DNA of 64,000 bases, taken from assembly GCA_003240695.1 (NCBI GenBank), contig QFNC01000013.1, forward strand, positions 1 through 64,000. The letters are read 5' to 3'. Each line of letters begins with the position of its first letter. The stretch's first letter is position 1. The notes beneath the pieces are model-generated. The model was not told the origin of the DNA and ran no database searches. It saw only the letters and a list, made by a program, of their open reading frames with translations. This document shows positions 36,694 to 45,705 of the stretch, one piece after another. A program made the translations under genes and the position numbers. This DNA comes from Pseudoxanthomonas suwonensis (GTDB lineage Bacteria > Pseudomonadota > Gammaproteobacteria > Xanthomonadales > Xanthomonadaceae).

Positions 36694-39081
36694 ATGATGG
36701 GTTGCATGCGCGTGTTGTCCCCGCCGCTGCGTCTGGGCTTGGCCCTGTGCTGGCTGGCCGTTCTGCTGGTGGCCGGGTGGTGGGTCGCGGATCGTCTGCG
36801 TGTCAGCGGCGACCTGCGCAAGTTCATGCCGTCGGCGCAGACGCCTGCACAGAAACTGCTGATCGATGAACTGGGCGAAGGACCGGGCTCGCGGCTGCTG
36901 TTGATCGGCCTGTCCGGCGAGCATGCCGAAACGCTGGCCGGGCAGTCTCAGGCGATGCAGACGGCATTGACGCGCCACAACAGCGATGACGCGTTGTTTT
37001 CCTTCGTGGCCAACGGCGGCGAGGCCTCGCTGGACGCCATTCCCGGACGGTTGCGGCCGTACCGCTATCTGCTGACCGATCGCTTCGATGCACAGCCGCT
37101 GGATGCAGACACGCTGCAGCAGGCGCTGGAGGAGCGGGTACAGGATCTGGGTTCGCCGGCGTCGGTGCTGATCGAACCGCTGCTGCCATCCGACCCCACC
37201 CTGGAACTGCTGCATCTGGCCCAGAGCTGGCAGCCCGCGCATGCACCGCAGCGGCTGCACGAGGTGTGGTTCGACCGTGCCGGGCGCGAGGCGCTGCTGC
37301 TGGTCGAAACCCGTGCGGCAGGTTTTGACCCGGATGGCCAGCTGCAGGCCGTGGATGCGATCCGCAATACCTTCGACGAGGTGCGCGGCGATTCCGCATC
37401 GCGGCTCACGCTGACCGGTCCGGGCGCATTCTCGGTGGAGATCGGCGGGCGCACCGCGGCCGAGGCCAACCGCATCGGCATGGTCGATACCGTGGGCCTG
37501 ATCCTGCTGCTGCTGGTGGCCTACCGTAACTGGAAGCAGCCGCTGTTCGGCATCCTGCCGCTGGCCAGTGCCGGCTTGGCCGGACTGGCTGCCGTGGCGC
37601 TGCTGTTCGATGGCGTGCACGGCATCACCATCGCCTTCGGTTTCACCCTGATAGGCGTGGTGCAGGACTATCCGATCCACCTGTTCAGTCACCAGCGTCC
37701 GGGACTGTCGCCGTGGGCCAATGCACGCGGCATCTGGCCGACGCTGGCCACCGGCGTCGCCTCCACCTGCATCGCGTATCTCACGTTTTTCACTTCCGGC
37801 GTGGAAGGGCTGCATCAATTGTCTGTGTTCACCATCACCGGATTGATGACGGCCGCGCTCGGCACGCGCCTGCTGCTGCCGGCGCTGATCGATCCCGATC
37901 CACGCGATCCTGCCGAGTCGAAGCGCCTGTCGCGGCTGTGGTCGCGCATCGAACGGCTGCCGCGGCCGCGCTGGTCGTTGCTGGTGCTTGCGCTGGTGTC
38001 GGTGGCGGTGTTGTGGTGGGCACCGGGGCCGTTCTGGCAGAACGACCTGTCCAAGCTCACCCCGGTGCCGGAGGCCGCGATGGCCCAGGACACCCGCCTG
38101 CGCGACGAGCTGGGCGCGCCCGACGTGCGCTACCTGCTGGCCGTGCAGGGCCGCGATGCCGATACCGTGCTGCAGACCTCCGAGCGCTTGCAGCCGGCGC
38201 TGGATCGGCTGGTGCAGCAGGGTGCGATCGACGGCTACGATCTGGCCGCGCGCTACCTGCCCAGTGCCGCGCGGCAACGGCAACGGCAGCAGGCATTGCC
38301 CGACGCGCCGACGTTGCGCAAAGCCCTGGATGATGCGTTGACCGACAGCGCCTTTCGTGCCGATGCCTTCGATGCCTTCCTGGCCGATGTGGAACGTGCC
38401 CGCACCGCTGCGCCCTTGCGGGCCGCCGATCTGGAGGGCACGCCGTTGCAGAGCAGCGTGGACAGCCTGCTGCTGTCCGGCACTGGACATGCCACCGCGC
38501 TGGTGTCGTTGAGCGGTCTGGAGGATCCGCAGGCCGTGGCCGCCGTGGCCCGCCAGCACGGCGCGGAGCTGCTGGACCTGAAGCAGGCATCCGAATCGCT
38601 GGTGGCGCAGTACCGGCAGCGGGTGCTGTGGGCACTGGCACTGGCCGCGGTACTGCTGGCCGCGACCGTGTGGCTGGCCCTGCGGCGGCCGCAGCGGGTG
38701 TGGCGGGTGCTGCTGCCGATGGCACTGACCACGCTGCTGATCCTGGCGGTGCTGCGAGGCTTCGGCGTGGAACTGACCCTGTTCCATCTGGTGGCGCTGG
38801 TGCTGGCGGCCGGACTGGGGCTGGACTACGCGCTGTTCTTCGAACATGCCGGCGAGGACCGTGCCGATCAGTTGCGCACCCTGCATGCGCTGATCGTGTG
38901 CAGCCTGATGACGCTGCTGGTGTTCTTCCTGCTGGCACTGTCGTCCATTCCGGTGCTGCGCGCCATCGGCGTGACGGTCACGCTGGGCGTGGTGGGCAAT
39001 TTCGTGCTGGGTCTGCTCGTGTCACGGCATGTGCGCACGCCGCAGCCGTCGTTGCAATCGAACGAAGCGCCATCGACATGA
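36694..39081 (+). CDS. MMPL/RND-family exporter (aryl-polyene export)
   Basis: A 795-residue RND-superfamily transporter. It has a first helix at about 15-33, a large periplasmic loop, then five or six helices (IGMVDTVGLILLLLVAYRNW; GVVQDYPIHLFSHQRP), and a repeat of the same plan in the C-terminal half (LGLDYALFFEHAGED). The charged G-x-x-x-D-Y motif in helix 4 (VVQDYPIHLF, GLDYALFF) is the proton-relay hallmark of MMPL proteins. It probably flips or exports the finished polyene lipid. Several ATGs (36694, 36697, 36706) are possible; a TTG at 36688 is in frame too. Confidence 0.86.
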   Translation: MMGCMRVLSPPLRLGLALCWLAVLLVAGWWVADRLRVSGDLRKFMPSAQTPAQKLLIDELGEGPGSRLLLIGLSGEHAETLAGQSQAMQTALTRHNSDDALFSFVANGGEASLDAIPGRLRPYRYLLTDRFDAQPLDADTLQQALEERVQDLGSPASVLIEPLLPSDPTLELLHLAQSWQPAHAPQRLHEVWFDRAGREALLLVETRAAGFDPDGQLQAVDAIRNTFDEVRGDSASRLTLTGPGAFSVEIGGRTAAEANRIGMVDTVGLILLLLVAYRNWKQPLFGILPLASAGLAGLAAVALLFDGVHGITIAFGFTLIGVVQDYPIHLFSHQRPGLSPWANARGIWPTLATGVASTCIAYLTFFTSGVEGLHQLSVFTITGLMTAALGTRLLLPALIDPDPRDPAESKRLSRLWSRIERLPRPRWSLLVLALVSVAVLWWAPGPFWQNDLSKLTPVPEAAMAQDTRLRDELGAPDVRYLLAVQGRDADTVLQTSERLQPALDRLVQQGAIDGYDLAARYLPSAARQRQRQQALPDAPTLRKALDDALTDSAFRADAFDAFLADVERARTAAPLRAADLEGTPLQSSVDSLLLSGTGHATALVSLSGLEDPQAVAAVARQHGAELLDLKQASESLVAQYRQRVLWALALAAVLLAATVWLALRRPQRVWRVLLPMALTTLLILAVLRGFGVELTLFHLVALVLAAGLGLDYALFFEHAGEDRADQLRTLHALIVCSLMTLLVFFLLALSSIPVLRAIGVTVTLGVVGNFVLGLLVSRHVRTPQPSLQSNEAPST

Positions 39082-39545
39082 ACGAACCCGACGCCGCACC
39101 GGTGCCGCGCCACCGCATCCTGCAGCTGATTCCGCACCAAGGCGCGATGTGCGTGTGGGACACGGTGCTGGCCTGGGACGCCGACGCCATCACCCTGCAG
39201 TCCGACAGCCATCGCGATCCGCAGCACCCACTGCGCAGTGCCGACCGACTGCATGCGGTACATCTGTGCGAATACGGTGCCCAGGCCATGGCCGTGCATG
39301 GTGGCTTGCTGGCGGCCGAGGCCGGTGGCAACGCGCCGCCCGGGTTGCTGGTGGCGCTGCGTGGCGTGCAGCTGCACGTGGTGCGGATCGATAAACTCCC
39401 CGGCCCGCTCATCTGCCGGGCCCAACTGCTGGCCAGCAGCGAAAACAGCCAGCAGTATGCGTTTTCCATCCACCATCGCGATCAGCTGCTGGCCGAAGGG
39501 CGCGCGGCGGTGATGCTGCAGCCAGATTCATCGGAGTCCGCATGA
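39078..39545 (+). CDS. Hotdog-fold dehydratase ApeP-like
   Basis: A 155-residue protein. The motif LIPHQGAMCVWDTVLAWD near the N-terminus matches the LPHRxPMxxLD signature of ApeP-type 3-hydroxyacyl-ACP dehydratases. ApeP usually forms the active heterodimer with ApeI, the small hotdog protein at 34804. CEYGAQAMAVHGGLLA is also typical. ATGA overlaps at both ends couple it to the exporter and the ketoreductase. Confidence 0.82.
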   Translation: MNEPDAAPVPRHRILQLIPHQGAMCVWDTVLAWDADAITLQSDSHRDPQHPLRSADRLHAVHLCEYGAQAMAVHGGLLAAEAGGNAPPGLLVALRGVQLHVVRIDKLPGPLICRAQLLASSENSQQYAFSIHHRDQLLAEGRAAVMLQPDSSESA

Positions 39546-40282
39546 GTTCCGTTTCGAACACGCCGCGTCGCGCCCTGGTCACCGGTGGCAGCGGCGACAT
39601 CGGCAGTGCGATCTGTCGCGCGTTGGCGGTAGCCGGCCATGCGGTGATTGTGCATGCCAACAGCCGCCTGGCGCAGGCCGAGGCCGTGGCCGATGCCATC
39701 CGTGCGGCCGGTGGCCAAGCGCAGTCCGTGGCCTTCGATGTCACCGACGCCGACGCCGCACGCACTGCCTTGGACAACCTGTTGGTCGATGGTCGCATCG
39801 ACATCGTGGTCAACAACGCCGGCATCCACAACGATGCACCGATGGCCGGGATGTCGCAGGCGCAATGGCACAGCGTCATCGACGTGTCACTGCACGGATT
39901 CTTCAACGTCACCCAGCCGTTGCTGCTGCCGATGGCGCGTGCGCGCTGGGGCCGCATCGTCAACCTGTCGTCGGTGGCGGCGGTGCTCGGCAATCGCGGC
40001 CAGACCAACTATGCCGCCGCCAAGGCCGCGTTGCACGGCGCCAGCAAGTCGCTGGCACGGGAGATGGGCAGCCGCGGCATTACCGTGAATGTGGTCGCGC
40101 CGGGCGTGATCGCCGGACGCATGGCACAGGACAGCTTTGCGCCGGAACAGATCAAGGCGATGGTGCCGGCAGGCCGTGCCGGCAGGCCGGACGAGGTGGC
40201 GGCACTGGTGGCCTTCCTGTGCTCGGATGCGGCCGGTTACATCAACGGGCAGGTGATCGGGATCGATGGTGGCATGAGCTGA
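39542..40282 (+). CDS. 3-oxoacyl-ACP reductase FabG-like (polyene ketoreductase)
   Basis: A 246-residue classical SDR. Cofactor motif TGGSGDIGSA, NNAGIHND, catalytic Ser in NLSSVAAVLG and YAAAKAAL (Tyr-x-x-x-Lys), ending GQVIGIDGGMS. It reduces the beta-keto group in each elongation round, working with the ketosynthase, chain-length factor and dehydratases of this cluster. Last intact gene of the rightward operon. Confidence 0.93.
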   Translation: MSSVSNTPRRALVTGGSGDIGSAICRALAVAGHAVIVHANSRLAQAEAVADAIRAAGGQAQSVAFDVTDADAARTALDNLLVDGRIDIVVNNAGIHNDAPMAGMSQAQWHSVIDVSLHGFFNVTQPLLLPMARARWGRIVNLSSVAAVLGNRGQTNYAAAKAALHGASKSLAREMGSRGITVNVVAPGVIAGRMAQDSFAPEQIKAMVPAGRAGRPDEVAALVAFLCSDAAGYINGQVIGIDGGMS

Positions 40283-40283
40283 C

Positions 40284-40728
40284 GGCGGGGCGACCTCGTC
40301 CACCAAAGCGTACAGACCGATCGTCCAGCCCACCGGAGACAGGACCACCCAAGTCCTGCCGGACAGCTGCCAAGGACATCGCAGAAGGACTCCGCCCGTT
40401 TGCAGCGCCGACACCCTGGCGCTGCTGCGCAACGCCGGACCCGACGGCATCGATGCGATCGGTTTCCAGGCCGACCGGCTGGTGCAGCACCGCGTGCTGG
40501 GTGGCGTGGACGCCGCGGCTCTTGGCAGGTGCACTCACACAGTCGCAGGCCTTCCGCAGCGGCCAGGCCGAACCGCTGCTGCAGGCCGTGCAGGCGCGCA
40601 TCGGCACGGCCGACCGGCGGGCCCACTGGGTGCCATGCGGCGAGGACCGCCTGTGTGCCCGCATCAATGCGAGCGCGCAACCCACCGGCGACGACCGTGA
40701 CTATCGGGTCATCGCCATTCGACGCTGA
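40284..40728 (+). pseudogene. Decayed gene of unknown function, frameshifted and lacking a start
   Basis: Two rightward frames read as one protein. The first reads TSSTKAYRPIVQPTGDRTTQ, and later LLRNAGPDGIDAIGFQAD. At about 40521 a one-base shift leads into ALTQSQAFRSGQAEPLLQAV and a stop at 40726-40728. The continuity of meaning across the shift, with the missing start (an in-frame stop lies at 40275), argues for a degraded gene rather than two ORFs. Several Cys and the position suggest a former exported or accessory protein of the pigment operon; the family is not recognised. Confidence 0.55.
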
Positions 40729-40755
40729 AGTGGATGCCGGCATGCCTGTGGAAAC

Positions 40756-40782
40756 CGAAGCCGCCCATGCAGGGGGGCTTCG
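40756..40782 (+). terminator. Hairpin after the pigment operon
   Basis: A 7-bp stem CGAAGCC/GGCTTCG with a 13-nt loop follows the decayed gene and precedes the convergent small secreted protein gene. There is no T-tract; candidate terminator for both directions. Confidence 0.35.
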
Positions 40783-40799
40783 TAAACAGGCTGACCGCC

Positions 40800-41075
40800 T
40801 CAGTCGTAGACCGTGCAGTCCAGCGACACCCTAGCATGCCAGTACCCGGACTCCACATCCAGATACTGCTCCAGCACGGTCACTTCCTGTCCGGACTGGC
40901 CCCAGGTGCTGTAGCAGGCGTCATCGGCATAGCGGGAGGCGGTATCCACGGCTTCCTGCTGGTCGTGGCCATAGCCTTCGCCGTACACCTTGAAATAATG
41001 GGCTGCAGCAAAGGTGGCCGTGCTGTAGCCGATGGCCAGGAGGGCTGCAGCGGCAATCGCGGTCTTCTTCATCAT
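40800..41075 (-). CDS. Small secreted protein
   Basis: A 91-residue exported protein: signal peptide MMKKTAIAAAALLAIGYSTATFA, then a mature domain of about 68 residues rich in Tyr, Asp and Gly with two Cys (DDACYSTW, SLDCTVYD). A CCGGAG precedes the ATG by 3 bp, or by 6 bp if the second Met is used. No family function recognised. It sits between the two halves of the pigment cluster. Confidence 0.6.
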   Translation of the reverse strand: MMKKTAIAAAALLAIGYSTATFAAAHYFKVYGEGYGHDQQEAVDTASRYADDACYSTWGQSGQEVTVLEQYLDVESGYWHARVSLDCTVYD

Positions 41076-41157
41076 TTACTCCGGACAGGGTTGCGGGGGG
41101 AGCGCGTACCCTGCCAGAGCTTCATGAAACCTGTGTTAACGCCGGTATCGCGTCACG

Positions 41158-42795
41158 CTATGCCGCATCGGCATACCACTGCGGGTCCAGCAGCCGCTGC
41201 GACGGCGGTTCCCGCGACAGATGCGGCGTCAGGCCATGGTCGTCGATGCCGCGATGCGCGCGGCGCGCGCGCTGCAGGATTTCCGCGGCCAGCCATTGCA
41301 TGCGCTGCACGTTGTCGGCGATGCGCTGCTGCAGGGCTTCATCGTCCAGCGTGTCGTTCAGGGCGCGGTTCATGCCGTGGAACCAGTCGATGCGGTACTG
41401 GTCCAGCATGCTCTGCGGCGGCACGGCATCGCTGCCGGTTTCGCGGTTATGCCGGCCCCAGTCGCGCAGCAACGGCTGCATGGCCCGGTTCAGTGCGCTG
41501 GCCAGGTCCAGTTGCGGGCGCAGACGTCCCAGCAGGGTCAGGTCGGCCAGCTTGTCGGCGAAGTACAGCGGTGCCAGCAGCGCCCAGTAGAAGGTGTAAT
41601 CCCAGATCACCTTGACCGGCATCACCTGCGCGTCGCCGAACAGCGCGTACTGGTCCTGGTACAGGGTCATGGTGTTGTCGTAGAACGAGCGGTACAGCTG
41701 CTGGTAGATCGGCGCGTGGAAGGCGATGGAGTCGCCGGCGCGGTCGCGGCCGATCAGCTCGGCGATGTAGCCGTTCGAGATCGCGATGAAATCCGATCCC
41801 GGCGAGTAGAACGGATCCAGGAACAGACCAGCCTCGCCGGTCAGCGCCCAGCGCTCGGCGGAAAACACCTGTTTGCAGTCGTACGAGAAATGCCGCAGGA
41901 ACAGGAAATCCTGCAGCGCATGCTGCGGCTGGCGCAGCGCGGCGGCCAGTTGCGGCTGATGCCGGTCCAGCCAAGCCATGGCCTTGTCGTGGCTGTTGAG
42001 CGAGGCCAGCGGATGCGTGGCCTCATCGGCGACGATGCCGATGGAATGCGCATCGGAGGACAGCGGGATCATCCATACCCAGTAGCCGTCCCCGCACAAG
42101 TGGTTGGTGGAACGCCAGCGGTCCGGCGGGGTGCAACGCGCCAGCCAATCGGCATCGGTGGACCAGACATTCGGATCGACGATGCCGTCCACCCGCCACC
42201 ACACCGCATTGACGTCGTGGCCATTGGGCAGGGCCAGATCGAGATGCCGCTTCAGCACGCCGGCACGGCCGGTGGCATCCACCAGCCAGCGCGCCTGCCA
42301 GGTCTGCACATCGCCATCGGTATCCACCTGCACGCGGTGCGGTGCATCGCTGCCGGTGTCGGCCAGGGTAATGCCACGCGCCACGCTGCCTTCCAGCACG
42401 TTCACCCCCAGGGTGCGCGCGTGCTCGATGAGGAAATTCTCGAAACGGCCGCGATCGATCTGCCAGGAAGGCGTGGGCAGCAACCGGCTGACGCCGATCT
42501 CGGTGCAGCGATCGATGTGCGCATCGCCATCGTTGAAGAAGAAGCGGAAACCGAACTTGCGGATCTGCTCCGCATCCAGATGCTGGCGCAGGCCGAGCAC
42601 GGATTCGAAATAGTGCGCAGCGATTTCCACGGTGGATTCGCCCACCTTGAATGCCGCCTCGCGCACCGGAAAACGGCGTCGTTCCACCACGCACACGGCG
42701 ATGTCGGGATGGCGACGGCGCAGCTGGATGGCGAGCGTCAACCCGGCCAGGCCGCCGCCCAGGATCAGCACGTCCGGCGAATGCGGTGCGCTCAT
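41158..42795 (-). CDS. Tryptophan-halogenase-like FAD enzyme (aryl-polyene cluster)
   Basis: A 545-residue FAD protein, the length of tryptophan halogenases. It has GGGLAGLT (13-20), KVGEST (50-55), a candidate catalytic Lys80 (RKFGFRFFF), and WVWMIP at 239-244, an exact WxWxIP motif. The C-terminus has the FLDPFYSPGSDFIA segment of the halogenase FAD domain. Likely halogenates the aryl polyene or another ring; related clusters carry it as an oxidoreductase of unproven activity. ATG at 42795 overlaps the stop of the glycosyltransferase gene upstream in this leftward operon. Confidence 0.75.
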   Translation of the reverse strand: MSAPHSPDVLILGGGLAGLTLAIQLRRRHPDIAVCVVERRRFPVREAAFKVGESTVEIAAHYFESVLGLRQHLDAEQIRKFGFRFFFNDGDAHIDRCTEIGVSRLLPTPSWQIDRGRFENFLIEHARTLGVNVLEGSVARGITLADTGSDAPHRVQVDTDGDVQTWQARWLVDATGRAGVLKRHLDLALPNGHDVNAVWWRVDGIVDPNVWSTDADWLARCTPPDRWRSTNHLCGDGYWVWMIPLSSDAHSIGIVADEATHPLASLNSHDKAMAWLDRHQPQLAAALRQPQHALQDFLFLRHFSYDCKQVFSAERWALTGEAGLFLDPFYSPGSDFIAISNGYIAELIGRDRAGDSIAFHAPIYQQLYRSFYDNTMTLYQDQYALFGDAQVMPVKVIWDYTFYWALLAPLYFADKLADLTLLGRLRPQLDLASALNRAMQPLLRDWGRHNRETGSDAVPPQSMLDQYRIDWFHGMNRALNDTLDDEALQQRIADNVQRMQWLAAEILQRARRAHRGIDDHGLTPHLSREPPSQRLLDPQWYADAA

Positions 42796-43628
42796 GCGGC
42801 AGGTCGCATGGCAGGCGCCGCGGTCGCATTCAACACGCCATCGGCATCGTCGATGACCGGCGGGTGGCTGCGGGTGCGGCGGTATTCGCGCAGCAGATGG
42901 CCGCGCGCCAGGATCTGCCGGGCCACATGCGAGGAAATGCGCCACAGGTCGCGCAGCGGCCTGAAATGGCTGCGGCGGAACTGCTCGGCCGAATGCACGC
43001 TCTTGTAGCGCGCCTCGATCGGCACCGACACCACCCGCATGCCCAGCTGCCGCGCGCAGGAGATCAGCAGTTGCGCCTCGTACACGAAATCCTCGCCGGG
43101 GATGTCGCCCAGCGCGCAGGCAGCGGCCGGGTACAAACGCTGGCCGCTTTGGGTGTCGCGGATGCGGAAGCCGCAGCCCCAGCTGATGCCCCAGTCGCCG
43201 AAATCGTTGCCAACACGGCGGTGGAACGGCTGCTGCTCGCGGCGGCGCAGGCGCGCGCCGTTCACCAGCCAGCCCGGATGCCGGTTGCCGGCCGCGATCA
43301 ATCGCGGAATGTCGCTGCCCTGGTGCTGACCATCGCCATCCATGGTGATCACCGCCAGCGCGCCCTGTCGCAGTGCCTCGGCAAAACCGTCGCGCAGGCT
43401 GGCGCCCTTGCCCATACGCCGTTCGTGCAGCAGCACGGTCACCGGCAGGTCGGCGACCTGGTCGACCGTGCCGTCGTCGGAGCCGTCGTCGATCAGGATC
43501 ACGCGGTCGGCGTGCTCCAGCGCGCCGGTCACCACTTCGCGGATGCGCAGCGCTTCGTTCAGCGCGGGAATGACCACGGCAACGCTGTGGCGATCGAGCG
43601 CAGGCATGGTGGAAATGGCCTGGGTCAT
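42792..43628 (-). CDS. Family 2 glycosyltransferase (DPM1-like)
   Basis: A 278-residue GT-A enzyme. VVIPALNEALRIREVV starts the nucleotide-sugar site, ILIDDGSDDGT and TMDGDGQHQGSD give the DxD-type metal motif, and a DTQSGQRLYP segment follows. The type resembles dolichyl/polyprenyl-phosphate mannose synthases. In aryl-polyene clusters a GT2 is expected to add a sugar or link the pigment to its lipid carrier. Overlaps both neighbours by ATGA. Confidence 0.85.
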   Translation of the reverse strand: MTQAISTMPALDRHSVAVVIPALNEALRIREVVTGALEHADRVILIDDGSDDGTVDQVADLPVTVLLHERRMGKGASLRDGFAEALRQGALAVITMDGDGQHQGSDIPRLIAAGNRHPGWLVNGARLRRREQQPFHRRVGNDFGDWGISWGCGFRIRDTQSGQRLYPAAACALGDIPGEDFVYEAQLLISCARQLGMRVVSVPIEARYKSVHSAEQFRRSHFRPLRDLWRISSHVARQILARGHLLREYRRTRSHPPVIDDADGVLNATAAPAMRPAA

Positions 43629-44410
43629 TCGGCAAGGGTCAACTGCAGATGGCGATGCGGGCGAGCGTACAGGCGTGCGTGTGATGTGCCGGCGGCCAAG
43701 GCATCGAACAGCGGCAGCATCGGCGCCATGGCATTGCCGGCGGCGTGGCGTTGCAGCGGTCCCGGCACGGCCTCGGGGTACGGCGATGCGATGTCGTCCA
43801 GCTGCAGCGGTGTGCCATCGCCACTCGGTCCGGTCAGCACCAGCGCGGCACCCAGCAGACCGGTGCTGCGCGACACCGCCGCCAGCGGACCGGTGGCATG
43901 GCCATCGCAGGCCACCAGCAGCACGGCAGGGGCGCCAGCGTGCAACTGCAGCAGCGCTTCCAGCAGGCCTTCGGCAAAACTGGCCTGGTAAGCGCTGAGC
44001 GCTGTGGTCGGCCGGGTGCAGCCGGTGCCGATGGTCCAGTAGCCGGCGGCAGCGTTGTGCACCGAATTGTGGAAACGGATCGGCGAGATCGCCTTCGGAT
44101 CGCTGGCCAGGGTCGCTGCCATGTAATCGGTGATGGCCAATTCGCCGTGGGTGGAGGTGAACACGCTCGGCAGCGTGGCCGGGTCGTGGCCAGCAGAGCG
44201 GCAGGCGGCCATCGCCACGTCCAGCGCCACGGCCACGGTTTCCGGCGCGCGGCGGCGCTCGTTGGCCGGCAGCAGTTGCGGCGAGGGCTTGACAGGCGCA
44301 TCGGTCGGTAGAACCCCGGTGCGCGCGAAAGTGCAGGCGCTGTCCCAGTCGGGCAGGCCGTTGCACCAGAAACCGATGCCGGCGATACGGGCGTGCAGGG
44401 CAGGGCTCAT
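43625..44410 (-). CDS. Beta-ketoacyl synthase-like chain-length factor
   Basis: A 261-residue partial ketosynthase fold. SVFTSTHGELAITD and HNSVHNAAAGYWTI correspond to ketosynthase regions, but the catalytic Cys region is replaced and the C-terminal half of a ketosynthase is absent. This is the ApeC/'chain length factor' type that pairs with the adjacent full ketosynthase. It would set polyene length. ATGA overlap with the ketosynthase gene. Confidence 0.78.
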   Translation of the reverse strand: MSPALHARIAGIGFWCNGLPDWDSACTFARTGVLPTDAPVKPSPQLLPANERRRAPETVAVALDVAMAACRSAGHDPATLPSVFTSTHGELAITDYMAATLASDPKAISPIRFHNSVHNAAAGYWTIGTGCTRPTTALSAYQASFAEGLLEALLQLHAGAPAVLLVACDGHATGPLAAVSRSTGLLGAALVLTGPSGDGTPLQLDDIASPYPEAVPGPLQRHAAGNAMAPMLPLFDALAAGTSHARLYARPHRHLQLTLAE

Positions 44411-45627
44411 GCATCCCCCCGGCTGAACAGCAGCGAGCAGTTGTTGCCGCCGAATCCGAACGAATTGCTCATCGCATGCCAGATCGGGCGCTGGTCCATG
44501 TTGAAACGAATCTGCGCGCCGTTGGCGGCATCGGACTGGTCGCTGTTCAACGTGCCGGGCAGCAGGCCGTGCTGCAGCGCCAGCAGTGCGAACACCGATT
44601 CCACGATGCCCGCCGCGCCCAGGGTGTGGCCGGTCCAGCCCTTGGTGGAGCTGGCATGCAACCGTTCGGGAAACAGGGCGGCCACCGCTGCAGCTTCCAC
44701 CGCATCGTTGGCCGGCGTGGCGGTGCCATGCAGGTTCAGATAATCGACTTCGGCCGCCTCCACGCCCGCGCGGGCCAGGGCATCTCCCATGCACAGGCGT
44801 GCACCCAGCCCCTGCGGATGCGGTGCGGACATGTGGTGTGCATCGCTGGATTCGCCGTACCCCCGCAGCAGCAGTCCGGTATCGCCCGGATCGGCGCGCT
44901 CCAGCAGCGCGAATCCGCCCGCTTCGCCCAGCGACAGGCCGTCGCGGCGGGCATCGAACGGACGACACGGCTGGGCGGACACCAGTCCGAGCGCATTGAA
45001 GCCGTACAGCACGCTGCCGCACAACGTGTCCACGCCACCCACCAGCGCCGCATCCACCCGGCCGGCCTGCAGCAGCCGCGCGGCTTGGGCAAACACCTTG
45101 GCACTGGACGAACAGGCCGTGGCCACGGTCACGCAGGGCCCGTGCAGACCGGTGGCCGCCTGCACGAAGGCGCCGAGTGAATGGGGTGTATGAATGTGCG
45201 GACGGTCCAAGTCCGGTGGGAAGGCGCCCTGTTGCAGGCGTGCATAGGCCTCTTCGGTGGCACCGATGCTGGAGGTGGAAGTGCCCAGCACGATGGCGAT
45301 GCGTGCGGCACCCCAGCGTTCGCGGGCAGCGTGCACGGCCTCCAGCAGGCCATCCTGCTGCAGGGCGAGCCAGGCCAGGCGGCTGTTGCGACACTCCCAC
45401 GTGGCCAGCTGCGGTGGCAGTGGGGCGTCTTCCAGGCCATCGACCCGGCCGATCCAGGTGTCCAGGCGTTGTTCGGCCAGCAGGCCGTCGCCGAAGTCGT
45501 TGCGACGCAGCCCGGAACGGCCCGCCTTCAAGCCATCCAGCTGCGCGGCATTGCCACGCCCCAGCGCGGTGGTGGCGGTGAAACGGCGGATGCGCAGCGG
45601 CGACATGGATGCAACGGCAGACGACAC
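44407..45627 (-). CDS. Beta-ketoacyl-ACP synthase (aryl-polyene elongation)
   Basis: A 406-residue FabF/FabB-type condensing enzyme. The catalytic triad is complete: Cys172 (ATACSSSA), His300 (NLHGTATP) and His334 (GWTGHTLGAAG), with Lys329 in STKG. NSFGFGGNNCSLLF closes the fold. It elongates the aryl starter with malonyl-ACP together with the chain-length factor. I use the GTG at 45627 because a CCGGA lies upstream at a suitable distance; an ATG at 45606 gives a slightly shorter protein without one. Confidence 0.9.
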   Translation of the reverse strand: MSSAVASMSPLRIRRFTATTALGRGNAAQLDGLKAGRSGLRRNDFGDGLLAEQRLDTWIGRVDGLEDAPLPPQLATWECRNSRLAWLALQQDGLLEAVHAARERWGAARIAIVLGTSTSSIGATEEAYARLQQGAFPPDLDRPHIHTPHSLGAFVQAATGLHGPCVTVATACSSSAKVFAQAARLLQAGRVDAALVGGVDTLCGSVLYGFNALGLVSAQPCRPFDARRDGLSLGEAGGFALLERADPGDTGLLLRGYGESSDAHHMSAPHPQGLGARLCMGDALARAGVEAAEVDYLNLHGTATPANDAVEAAAVAALFPERLHASSTKGWTGHTLGAAGIVESVFALLALQHGLLPGTLNSDQSDAANGAQIRFNMDQRPIWHAMSNSFGFGGNNCSLLFSRGDA

Positions 45628-45705
45628 GCGCCATTCCGGAAAAACAGGGTCGGAAAGTATACCGCCAGTCGCTTTTCACGCCCCGGCTTGGCTAGACTGC
45701 AGTTC

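Noticed and set aside
35965..38886. A 973-codon minus-strand frame opposite the MMPL exporter
   Set aside because: Gln/Arg/His-rich antisense reading without motifs; the plus-strand exporter has clear family signatures.
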